Below are positions 47,001 to 58,281 of a stretch of DNA of 64,000 nt, one piece after another. Source of the DNA: Lunularia cruciata (Eukaryota > Streptophyta > Marchantiopsida > Lunulariales > Lunulariaceae); the NCBI GenBank assembly GCA_948567375.1, contig OX419759.1:24095493-24159492 (forward strand), read 5' to 3'. Below the pieces are notes generated by a model. The model made no database searches. It was not told the origin of the DNA and was given only the letters and a program-made list of their open reading frames with translations. The translations under genes were made by a program, and so were the position numbers. Each line of letters begins with the position of its first letter. The stretch's first letter is position 1.

Positions 47001-47764
47001 GTTTATTACTATGAACTGTTCTGGAGACCCACCATAACACGGGTTAGTGTTGAGCTTTCTAATATTCTGCAAGGAATTACTCATCACCAAAACCCGTTGA
47101 GGACTCAATGCCGATTAAAACGTGGCTGATGAAAAGTCTTCTCCGAGATTGCTGCATTTCTTCAAGAGACAAGTGCTTCTCAAACTATGATTCCATACCT
47201 TTACGTGCCTTTCTCAAATGCTTTAGGGGGATTAGATAGTGCTATGTGTCTAAGGAATCCATAGTGGAAATTAGCTCTGTAAAAGAAACCAGAACCCAGA
47301 GGGAAAAACGACAAGCATTCTGCTCACTAAGAACCCGATTAAAAGCCCCGCGTTTTGCTCGAAAATTGTAAACTCGTTCAAAGTACGGCATTATTATGTA
47401 CAAGAACTCGAGAAAGCTCATAATCTTCGAGACTAATGTAAAGCTCAGAGTATAACCAATACTTTGGAGGCAGAAACAAGATGTTTTTTATACGCCTGCA
47501 TGTTTCACAGATACTGCTTTATCTCGTCGACCAGCTCACAGCAGGTATATAACCATTCACACACTAGCGGCCTTGATGATCCGTACGGGAGATTTATATC
47601 AAAAAGTTCCTCTTGAAAGACAACAAAATTCCTGGAATTCAGGAGTAAGATACCTCTATATCGCCAAGAAGTAAGCCCATAATTTCCTCCGTTTCTGTAG
47701 AAAGAGCGTGAGTGAGACACGTGAGGTAGGTCTCCTCCGAAATCTTCACACCTGTGAGTGCCAT
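44031..47764 (-). CDS. BRCC36: BRCC36-type K63-specific deubiquitinase (MPN+/JAMM metalloprotease), 10 exons
   Basis: BRCC36 cleaves Lys63-linked ubiquitin chains in BRCA1-A and BRISC-type complexes in DNA repair and signalling. Exons: 47764-47654, 46978-46853, 46749-46662, 46419-46334, 46146-45976, 45861-45701, 45451-45293, 44921-44841, 44561-44507, 44297-44031. They join in phase to 434 residues plus stop; Arabidopsis BRCC36 is near 400. The MPN+ domain starts MALTGVKISEETYL and has the conserved Glu in ETEEIMGLLLGD. The zinc motif is HSHPHITVQPSHVD (H96, H98, D109). FSEDANKVGRIQVIAFQSQ follows. The C-terminal coiled-coil region has EEQAAFRQAI and HPLAVFHHEAQYQATLSKL. The Ser-rich tail (last 70 residues) is less conserved. 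All donors are GT except intron 2, which is AT-AC. It appears intact. Confidence 0.93.
46750..46852 (-). other. U12-type AT-AC intron in BRCC36 (intron 2)
   Basis: This 103-nt intron starts ATATCCTC, close to the U12 donor ATATCCTT, and ends TGCAC. The branch-site sequence TCCTTAAC lies at 46767-46760, with its adenosine 11 nt before the acceptor. No GT-AG choice keeps the conserved junction AQAE|KMSIEIGRTTRVIG, whereas this one joins it exactly in phase 0. Confidence 0.88.
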
Positions 47765-49724
47765 TTCCTCTTCTATTGAGCGATCAGCCTTCTTCCAGAG
47801 CAATCTCTAGGTCGCTTAAAACTCCACAAGAAGCTCCGCCCCCAGCAATTCCCCTACGACTCGCTCATTCGAATTACGCTCATCCAAGCACCAAAGTCCA
47901 ACAAAATTCCACAAGCGCTTCCCACGCTTCAATCAAGCAGTTCCGCCCTCGTCATGGACGACCTACAAGCACAAAGGACCTTGTCCCTTACCAGTTACTT
48001 TTCTCTCCTCGGTAACGATTACGAGATATACGAAGACTCCACCCTACAAGAATGCCACTCAAAATCGCCAAAAATAGCTCCTCTGCCTCCTCAAGATCAC
48101 AAACAAACCACAATTTCAATCCACAGCTGCAAATTGCATTCACCTCTGCTGAATTGCTCATCCGAAACTACAAAGCTCTGATCTAACTTCCACAGCCTTG
48201 TGATGGACCAGCAAATGGTAAAATCCATTCACCACCCGCAGATATCTCCTTCCTGCACCTGCTCTCACTGTCCTTAAGAGGCCTTGGGTTGTCTCCAAGC
48301 GAGACGGATGCACTGTCTTCCACACCGGGAACTATCTATGGCAACTTTTCGTATATTTCTTCAACCTCGGTCATTCCAAGACACAGAGAGCAAGCTCTTT
48401 TTACTCACATTGACAGAACTCCAATCTCCGCCATCTGTAGCCACTGCGGTTGTAGCCCGGCTCTAATTATAGCTATGGCAGAAATATTAGCACCCAGTCA
48501 TCTTCCTAAGGTCTTTCTCAACTAGATGTTCCACTATATTTTTGAGATCTGCTACTTCGTTTATAGTATCAGATCACTTCTGTACAGTACTGGCAATACT
48601 GCCTCCAGACTAGAGCACCGCAGCCCTGTTGGAATTAGAGCTTGGTAATTGTTCCTGGCGATTCAAAATTCGGGCCAGATTTCGACTGGAGGCAATTTTA
48701 CTGGGCAGGTAAGGGGAAATTGCTTCGGTATCTTTATATTAATTACGTAAATTGAATTATATTAACTAAGTAAAGCATAAGAAAAAAGAAGGATGGGAAG
48801 ACCCCCATCAAGCCGTACAAGGGAGAGAAAAAAAAGGTAACATGGGGCTAAGCCCCAATAAAGCATAAGCACCTTAAAATATAGTAAAGCATAAGCCCAA
48901 TAAGTAAAGCATAAGCACCTTACAATATTTACTTTATTTACTCAAAATAAAGGATACACTAATAATTTTATTTTCACCGTGTACTACGTGGAGCGATCAA
49001 GCTCTTGCCTCGTAGGCTACCGTTGATTTTCCATTGCGGGTGCTGCTCATCCTTACCTTTACCGAAGGTAGATCACAGAGTTACCTGGCGAAGTCTTCTC
49101 TCCCTTAGTGCCGAAGATACTGGCATCCGGTAAATGAGGAAGTAAGGAAAGTAAAGAAAGTAAGGAAATAACCCGCGTTAGAGACCTTGCGCGAAAAGTG
49201 CCGGAAGATAAAAGGCAAGAAATAGAGGAGCGAAGTGTAGGGAAGGACAAGGAAGGAGCCGAGGATCAAGGCTTGGGAACCGTGGTGCTGTCAGTAGTCC
49301 TCGTTGTGGAGAGCAGCTCCCTAATCAACCACAGTGGTTGCTTTGCGGACGCGGTCTGGTCTTGTCTAGTCTGATGGTGTTTGTGATACGATCGGCTTGC
49401 TTGCGATCTGCTCACGTCCTTCGTTCGGCCTGCGTGCGACCAGGGCTCTTCAATTGTGAGAACGATTAGATCAAGAGTTGCAGGCACTGTGTCACTGCAC
49501 TCGTGTAAGAGCCAGGAGTCGGAGGGAAGCACTCTTCAACTCTTGGCAGTCAAGAGTTCGTCACAGGTTTGGAAGAGGAGAGAGGGAGGTTTGTTGCCTT
49601 TCGATGCGGATGAATAGATATCTGTGGCATTGCCGGTGGAATTGAAAAGTAGCATCGAATGCCCCCGGAGAGTAGTGGCTTCCGACTCGTATAGAAGTCG
49701 TGCGAGAGCAGAAGAAGGGCAACC
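47765..49724. promoter_or_regulatory. Shared 5' interval between divergent BRCC36 and golgin genes
   Basis: The start codons of the two genes are 1.96 kb apart and point away from each other. No supported gene lies between; open stretches at 47758-48181 on the + strand lack family motifs. At 48765-48930 a short motif (TAAAGCATAAGC) recurs four times in an AT-rich patch. Purine-rich AAGTAAGGAAAGTAAAG repeats lie near 49140. The golgin 5' UTR probably begins within 49250-49700. Confidence 0.5.
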
Positions 49725-52700
49725 ATGTGGAGCACAATTGCCAACTTCAAAGATAACCTCACGCAGATTGCTTCCGATGTTCTGGACTCGGCTGACGAGC
49801 TCGAGGTAGATGGATCCCCTCGCGGTGACGGTGATGGATCGTCTGATCCTCCTCGCACGGCTCAACATTCCAGTAATAACTCGTACAAGGATCCGAATCT
49901 TAAAGCTGAGGTAAGCTGCTAATCGTTCTCTCACGAATAGATTTCTTTATCAGTGAACACCTTATAGTCGTGATTATCTTTGGGGCCTGTCAGACGCCTA
50001 CATTGACACATTATGCACACCTGGCGCACGATATTCGTTGTTTCAACCAAGTTCTGAAGACGTGAGGCTGTTTACAAGGACACATAATCGGTGCTTCTTA
50101 ACATGTGAACTTGGTGTTCTCAAGGTTATTGAAGTTGTAAAGACCGGGACTTGTAAATGGTCGTCCTTCGCTACCAACTTCAAAACGCAACTCCACGGAG
50201 CAGACGGATCTTTAAATTTGTAATTCGACTCGAGCCTCAACTGACTGTAAAATATAGTCTTCTAATTGCACATAATCTGGTACAATCTGTATGCAGTTCT
50301 GCGACTTATTCGAACGACATACTTAGATAAGTATGTTGTTGTCCTTGGTTTGGTTCTCTTAATCTAGCACTTCCATTTTTTGTATTCCGTTTACATAATT
50401 TTTTTCTAAGTTCCTCCATCTTTACGAGCTCCAGAGCGAGGGCACATACATATCTTAGAGAGTTTCAAACGTAATGAGAGTATTATTTTGGTCCAGGAAT
50501 GTACAAGATTCTAATTATAAAACTTCTCCACCTTCGCTTTCTGAAGAATGGTGCATAAGAGTATCCTTAGACGTATTGCATCAATCAGCTTCCTTCTTAA
50601 ATACCTGTTACCAAATAAAATTCTCATTGTTCTTCATGGACTCTCTTCTTCCACCTTATCGAGATTGAGATCCCATTCTGCCGTGTGTAGTTGGGTTGAG
50701 CTGAGTGTCTTTCGGGGAAACAGATTTTTCTGTATCCAGGTATTGCATGATTGCCGTTAAATCATACTTACGAAGATTTCTGTTGCTTATGATCAGTCGA
50801 GGACGTAGATTCGTTAATTGTTACTGACAAAAATGTGGGTCCTTCGATCGTGGAGAATCCCGGACATTTTCGTTTGAGAGAGTGTTACTCATTGCCTCTA
50901 GCAGATAGATTGTAATGGTGGGCATCTTACTGGAATCATTATCCAACCATAATGATTCCAGCAAGGATGCCGTCATTACTTTATCTGCTAGAGGAAAAGA
51001 GTTACACTCTCTTAAAGAAAATTGTTTGGGAGTCCTCACGATCGAAGGACGTACATTTTTGTACAAAATCTGTTTCTGCTGTTGTCTCCTTGTTCTTTTT
51101 CCATGATGTGTACTAGTTAACTGCAGGTGCTACTCATGAAATGTATCATTTTCCGTTCTTTCTTTCTGTCACTTACGCTTATTAGTTAGTATCTTTCCTT
51201 AATTAGATTCACTTGAATTCAATCTTCTTTGAATCATTTCAGTTCTATCTACGGTCATGGTTGCGTTTCATACGCACGTTCTCGGTTCCCTACTTAGTGG
51301 GTTCTGGATCTCCCGCTCATCGAAAGGCATCTGCTCGCATTTCCCTGTCAAGCACTTTTACCCTGTCAGAATTGTTCTTTGCGTTTCTTTCTTGTTTGGT
51401 TGTTTGATTGTAGTTTGATACAGTATAAGGGAAGGATAATTGACGCTTATAAGGCAGAAGGTTTCCACTTTCATTGCTTAAAGTTGGCCATATAAATTTG
51501 AATCAAGTATGTTAAATACATTGATTCTCAATTTGAACGCATTGTGCACATGTGCATCTCCATCCATCATAAATGATATGTCTTTCAATCACGGATAAAA
51601 ATTTTCAATCACACAACCTGTAGTAATTGAAGAGGGGTGTATGGGTTTTTGACGGTTATTAATGCTTCAAGCGTATGCGTCGGCTTGGAGTGAACATCCT
51701 TTTGATATCCGGATTTAATTTGACACTTGCTTTTTCCTTCCATTTTGCAGTTAGAATGGTACAGGAATGAAGTGACTCGGCTCCAGGCTGCTGAATCGGA
51801 AATACAGTCGTTGTCCCTGAAGTATGTTGCTCTTTTGAAGGACAGAGAGGTATGGTTGCACCTATGTTTTTGAATAGGTACAGCAATGTCCAGGGGTTAT
51901 GGTAGACGTCGTGTTGAAGGGGATTTTTTTGTTTATCCATATCAAAAAGGGGTGCTACTTTGTTGAGTTTTATTAGCAAGGATGGTCTTTGAAAAGATTA
52001 AGAATTCACAGCCCTATTCTCATGTAGATGATGTGTTTGCATGTTCTTAGTTTCAGATAAGGATTTATGTGTCCCCTAGGATATTCAACAAGGCTGTCTG
52101 AGATACTCTGCCATCCACTCATGTGGTTCACTAGCCAGGTCGAAGCACAGCCATAAGCAAATTATGGAGATATCTCCTTTCTCAGTTTGGTGAACGGGTT
52201 CTGCTCCCATTTTTCAAATATCTCCTTTGTTATTGTGAGTTGTTGACAAAGTCATATGTTCCTGTATGTGCATGGTTGGTCCCAGGAAGAGCTTTCTAGA
52301 ATAACAGAGGAAAACGGACTTCTGAAACAAAAGCTTTTGGTATCTGCGTCTGGAGATGGGTTCCGGAGGCCTGAGTCTGAAGGGAAAATTAGTCAATTGG
52401 AGAAGACGATAGAGGTAAGGCACACGCTATCTGATCCGAATATATCGAAGTTTTCATAATTTCATGTTTCATGTTTTGTAGTGCTGACGCACTCATGCTG
52501 ACATAGAGCATACTGGGGTTAATCCCAGTCTTCAAACACCCGCTCCGGGGTGTCTTATAATTTTTCAAACTCAGGCAGTTTCTGTCCTATGCACTAATAA
52601 CTTCATGTAGGCGTCTTCATCTTGTACTCACGTCATGTTTCTTTCTCGAGGTTATACTTGCCCAGACTAGTAATACATAGGTACCGATGCATCGTAAACA

Positions 52701-55700
52701 TCATACTAACCCTAGCATGCAGATTCAAGCGCGCTTACCTCTCTATGTGATTGATGCTCATGACGATTTTACTAGGTTGCCGCAATGTGTCAGAGTCAGA
52801 GTCAGTCCAATCAGACGTGGGTATGGAACTGGGTTCTTTACAACGGGTTATGTATTCCATTATACAAATATGGACGTTTTGATGGGGGAGAATGTTGACC
52901 AACTCCCTGCAGCTAGAATATTATGTGGAATTTGAAGTATCAATGATGTTCAACGGAGTAGCACGTTGTTAGTCGTATGTGATGACGACTGATCGACTGA
53001 TGTAGGCGTATTCATGAAGGTTGTGCTCATATTCATACCAAATTCTCTGTGATTACAGAATTTGCAGGTACAGCTACAAGCTAGTCAAGCACTTCAGCAG
53101 GTCTAGATGCTTCACCATCTCTATTTGGAAGAATTATACTTGCACGTATTATGCAAGTGAAGAATGATTTGTAATATTTTCATAGCATTCATTGATCACT
53201 AGTTCTTTAATGGATACAATTTTTTTGAGTCACAGTCGAGTTAATTCAGCCATTCGTGGGTGTGGATCCCTCGGTTCTTCGAGCGGCGTCCGCATACCAT
53301 TACATAACTTCTTATCAGGAGGCAATTTGGTGCCTCTAATTATTAATGTAATTATTATTCTATGTTCTCAACTTTGGAGGTGACACGCTCTCTGGTATTT
53401 GTACATCCAGGAGCAAGTAGCTGCCTTGCAGAGTGACCATCAGCAACAGCTTGTAGCTTTGATTGGGCAACATAAGAAAGACCTTGCACTTGCCCTTCAT
53501 GACAAAAATAACTCTGCTTCACTCGAGGCTGCCCGTCAGCCCAATGGAAGGGTCTCTATACAGGATCCACAACTCAAGAAACTTGAGTCCGAAGTACAGA
53601 AACTACAAGAGAAGGAAAAGGTAAATCGCCACCTTGTTCATGTACTTGAGATCAACATCTTCACGCGTGTAATGTACTTCTGGAAACCACCATGGACTCT
53701 TCGTAAGTCATGATATACGGCGGCTCCCACACCATTCATCTTGTGAAGCCCCTAACCATGAAGTAACTTTGAACTGTACGGGTGTATGATTGCTCCTGTC
53801 TTCTGCAGGAACTTATGAGCCAGTTGTCAGAAAAGGATGAAGCTTTTGAGAAGCTGAGGAGTTCTGAAGCAAGATTTATGTCTGAGATCAAGAAATTGGA
53901 GGAGCTTCTATTTCAAGAAAAAGAGGCAGTATCGCAAGTGAACTCACAGCTTCAAAGTATGCTGGCACGGTATTCATGCCACTAAATGTATAGTGCTTAA
54001 AATTTGAGAAATGTGTATCTGTGTGCTCTTGCGTATGTGTTTTACTCGTCAGCTTTACTCTTCAACGACATTTGTAATTTGAGCGGATTCTTACTTTGTT
54101 CAGGGAATCATGATGCCTCTGAAGCTGCTGCGAGACAATCTGAGGCGTTGCAGCTCGAATTGATGAAGGTGACTTTAACGACATTTCTGTTTCTAGCTTA
54201 CTTGCCTCTTCAGTTTACTGACGAAGATTATACGTCAGCTGTCTGCCTCCAAGCCCCAGATTAGATTTAGAGATCTGTTAGGACGTCGTATGTATTATCT
54301 GTTTTAGATTTCTTAGCCATAGAGCTGGTTAGTTCTAAATATTCATCAACGCTCAATAAGAGTTGTCTATATATTTCGTATATGTACTATATGTCAGAGT
54401 CAAACTTGGGTATGGAACTGTGTCGTTTATAACCCGTTCTAAATGTTTATTCCACCACTCGAGATGTATATGTAAATCTGAGGAGCTGCCAACCAACATG
54501 GATTTCATATTGGCCTGTTACCATGCTCCAGCGCTGAAGTTCTTTGTCAATGTTACTGAACTTTTTTCGACGTGCTGATAGGCATCCGAAAATATGGGAG
54601 AACTTCAGAAGAGGTCATATGAGCAGGAAAGTCTGCAGACTGCAGCTGTGGAAGAACTTAAGACAACTGTTACCAGCCTAGAAAGGAGTAACTCCGAACT
54701 TCTGGTACGTTTTAGACTGTTCAGACTTTTCCGTCAGTCCAAAAGGTTTACATGTCGGCTACTTTGTGTGACCTCTTGTGTATCTTTGACTCCTCTCTAT
54801 CCTAATTTTCTCATTGGATTGACTGTCAACTGAGTTGGCTTAGTCGGCAACTTCCTAACGGAAATTTATTGACAATACCTGAACTTCTTTCACAACACGC
54901 CTAGTTCTTCTAGGCCTGAAATTATTGATCGACATCAAGACATATGACTAGAAGATCTTGCTGAAGACAAAGCACTACACGTGGATTGAACCCTGTGACA
55001 TGCTGTTGTTAGTGCAGCAAGAAAAGAATCGTCTATTGAGAGAACTAGGAGCCCGACAAGGATCATCGGAGAATCTGCTTTTGAAAGACCCAGCTGAAAG
55101 TGACTCGGATGCTTTGGAAAAGGCTGCAGCAGAGGTACTAGGGAGTTAGAATTTGGATGACGAAAGCAAAATAGATTTGCAAAAATCAGATGCCGTGGTT
55201 ATACTCTCCTGCATCTGAGTCCGTGTATCGTGTATGTTTTCCGTTATGGCAAATGCATATCGTAATCGTTTGTCGCTTATCGCTTTATCGCGGGGGCCTC
55301 CTTAAAGTTGTATGAATCTCTCCGGAAGTCAGTTGGGTTTCTAATAATATGTGACCTCGAAAGATTGCCAGGCTAACGGAACGATTAGAGGTAGCAGAAA
55401 AGACGTACGCATCAAGCAGATTGGACTATGAGACGCAGCTAGAGAAGTATCGATCAGAGCGAGACAAGGCGACACGGGACCTCGCCAGGCTTAAACAGCA
55501 TCTACTGGACAAGGTACGTTTGAAATCCTGAGGTCTGAATATATCGACCTCTTTCAGTTCAGAACGGACTCCTTCGTTTCTTCCATCTACTCGGTAGAAC
55601 TTGGAGTCTTCCTAGCTTAATTTGAGATGGACTAGTGTCCGCCCTTAACCACCACAGTCCCTATGGACGGTTACAGCATGGGGTTCATTACCCATTCGAT

Positions 55701-58281
55701 GCTTTTAACCTCTACTTGTCCATTTGAGTCCTCCAGTGAGTGACGGTCAACATTAGTGAGAGGTCGGTGGAGACCTCCTACAGTGCGATTTGTATCTGGT
55801 CGTCAGTCCCGAGTATTGACGTTGCACTGGCTTGGAGATCCCGTTTTGATATTTTAGCTCCTTCTGTCTTCATTATTTTCTATCTCAGGAGCTAGCAGAT
55901 TCAGAGAAGATGGATCAAGATAGTGAGCAGATTGCTGATCTTCAAGAGAGGGCAGAGTCGAATCTTGTACGTGCTGTACATGCAGAGCAGGCACTCTCTC
56001 AAGCGCTTTCTGAACTTGGGGAAGCTAGACGCCATAACAAAGATGAATATCGGAGGACTTCCGAAGAGATCGAAGCTCTTCAGCAAAGGCTGGCAAGCTG
56101 TATATTTGCCATTGAATCTAAAGACATTGAGCTGTCTAATCTTCAAAGCGCTCTAGGCCAGTACTACGCTGAGAGTGAGGCTCAGGTAGATACTTTGTCC
56201 AGTTGCAATAGTTGGAAGAAGTACATAGCACTGTTGGTTTAAATCTAGCCTAGGATGAAGCATTGGTTCTCTGTTGGATATAACCACTTTGGTCGAGCAT
56301 TGAGGCATATGTATTCATTCGTCATGCCATGTTTGTAGTATACGGAAGGACTTTACTAATTGTATTTTGATCTCCTGTTAAAATACAGAGCAAAGTGCAC
56401 ACCCTGTAGTAACTGTGTTGATACGTTGGCTATGCTGCAGGAGCGCCTGTATGTCGAGCTGAGTGCTTCTCGAGAAGAAATTTCTTCTCTTACGCAACAG
56501 TTACAGGTTATTACCACATACGTTGCCATTGTTCAAATCTTTATTAGATACATGAGATCGTAGCTCTTGTTCTTGTCTTGGCTTGGTGTACTTCACTTTG
56601 TTCACCTCAATCCCTGAATTTCACAGTATCTCATTAAGTTGCCTTACATCAGGTTGCGAACCAGAAGATTGAAGCGAAGAGCGCAGAGAAAGATGCAGCT
56701 CTTGACAAGCTAGTTTCTTCAGAGCAGAAGGCTTTTGAAACTGTTCAGAAGATGCAAAAGATGGAAGAGGAAGTGATGCGGTTGCGTCGGGCGCTTGAGC
56801 AGAGTATGACACGGCTGAACAATTTATCGTCTGACTCGGACTACCACGTCGACAGGTCTTCATTTCTGACCTGTTTTTATCTAGAAGTATGTAAGATTTG
56901 GAGTTGTGGTAGTTGGAAAGTTAAAGCACAGTCCTTGCTTGTGTTACTGTAGTGAAATTCATGTTTAGATGAGTCCAGCTCGTTTTTACTGCATACTTTC
57001 CACTGCAATGTGATACCAAGAGTGCACCAATACGACCTTAGAAGCGACTTTGGAGTCAAAAGTATGGTGTTTCGCATCTTACTAATATGAACTCGGCTGG
57101 ATGCAGGCGAATTGTCATTAAACTACTCGTAACCTACTTCCAGAGAAATCACAGCAGAGAGGTCTGAATCCACTTCTTGTGTTTTCCAGTAATTTCCTAT
57201 TTTATGCGTGGGTTTTCCTGAGCAGGTGAGAAGGCAAGGTTGATCACTCGGTGGATAGAATGAAGATGAAAATGCGTAAAAGAGTATCAGGAGCAAGTGG
57301 CTTAAGTTTGTACTCCCCCAGGTGCTTGACCTTATGGTGCGCATGCTTGGATTCTCGGAAGAGGACAAGAGACGCGTTGGCATGGCTCAGCAAAACGCTG
57401 GCAGAGGTGTCGTTCGTGGTGTTCTAGGGCTTCCTGGTAGATTCGTTGGTGGACTTATAGGAAGTGCCTCCTCCGATTCACTTTCCATACCAGCTCCATC
57501 TGAGAATCAGGTACGCACCACAGTATCTGGTTATGAGGAAATGTTGATTTCATATCTGGATGGGAAATGGTTTCTTTTGTTGTAACAAGGTGAATATGGC
57601 TGTGAAGCTTCAAGCAAGAAAGGTTGGATGTTCGAAGAACTCAATTGTATCTCATGAAAGCGTCCCCCAAGGTTATTCGCCTAAGTGCGTGTACATAGGC
57701 ACAATAAACTTACGGAATCTGTTGGTCCTTGAAGATACCCCATTACCAGCTATGAAAGTGACTTGCTTGATGAGGCTAACAAGTGTGGTGCATGTGAATG
57801 AGTGCAGTCATTTGCAGATTTGTGGATTGATTTCTTACTCAAAGAATCCGAAGAGAGGGAGAGACGGGAGAAAGCAGAGGCTTTTGCAAAAGCCGAAGCA
57901 GACAGAGGTAGAGACGGACTGGGCTCGGTCCCAACAAATACCAAGGGGCAAACCCTTCCTGAGCATGGTGGCTACTTCTCGGCGGCCTCCGCGAAGGGTA
58001 GTGTGTCAAGACCACCTTCACCCGAACGGCCAATCGGTCACAGGCCTAGCAATAGCTTCTCTGGTTTCTCCACAGCATTTTCGTCCCCAAAAGAACCTCC
58101 CTATAGAATGGATGTAGGTCAGTTGCCTTCAGGGCCCATCAATGGCCCAGTTTTGGGTTCAGAAAACAGCGATGTAACTGGACATGAATTTTCTAGTATC
58201 TCTCTTTCATCCACTTCTGCTTCATCTAATTCTCTATTTAGTCTCGCCCATCCAGATGCAAAACTTCCACCTAGAATCTGA
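49725..58281 (+). CDS. GC4: GRAB-domain golgin (GC3/GC4, GDAP1 type), 16 exons
   Basis: This Golgi coiled-coil tether is recruited by ARF GTPase through a C-terminal GRAB domain. Exons: 49725-49910, 51751-51849, 52286-52414, 53059-53100, 53411-53620, 53809-53956, 54104-54168, 54582-54704, 55018-55134, 55364-55513, 55889-56185, 56441-56506, 56653-56855, 57107-57161, 57322-57510, 57808-58281. They join in phase to 850 residues plus stop. The N-terminus MWSTIANFKDNL is typical of the family. The centre is heptad-rich (ALEKAAAE, LTERLEVAEKTYASSRLDYE, LGQYYAESEA). The GRAB region (about 612-655) is RIVIKLLVTYFQRNHSREVL followed by DLMVRMLGFSEEDKRR. A conserved GRGVVRGVLGLPGRFVGGLI and SFADLWIDFLLKESEERERR follow. 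The Ser/Pro-rich tail is divergent. GC3 and GC4 are paralogues, so the symbol means co-orthologue. Confidence 0.92.
50828..51061. repeat. Foldback (inverted repeat, 8-nt loop) in golgin intron 1
   Basis: Arm 50828-50941 and arm 50950-51061 are imperfect reverse complements over about 112 bp, with an 8-nt loop (TCCAACCA). Blocks such as TCCTTCGATCGTG, CCTCTAGCAGATA and TGGAATCATTA match exactly and are separated by small mismatched patches. In the golgin pre-mRNA this would fold into one long hairpin. It could be a MITE or a young microRNA-like locus. Confidence 0.85.

Noticed and set aside
47758-48181. Overlapping + strand open frames just upstream of BRCC36
   Set aside because: Low complexity, no family motif and no splice partner; probably the BRCC36 5' UTR read on the opposite strand or promoter sequence.
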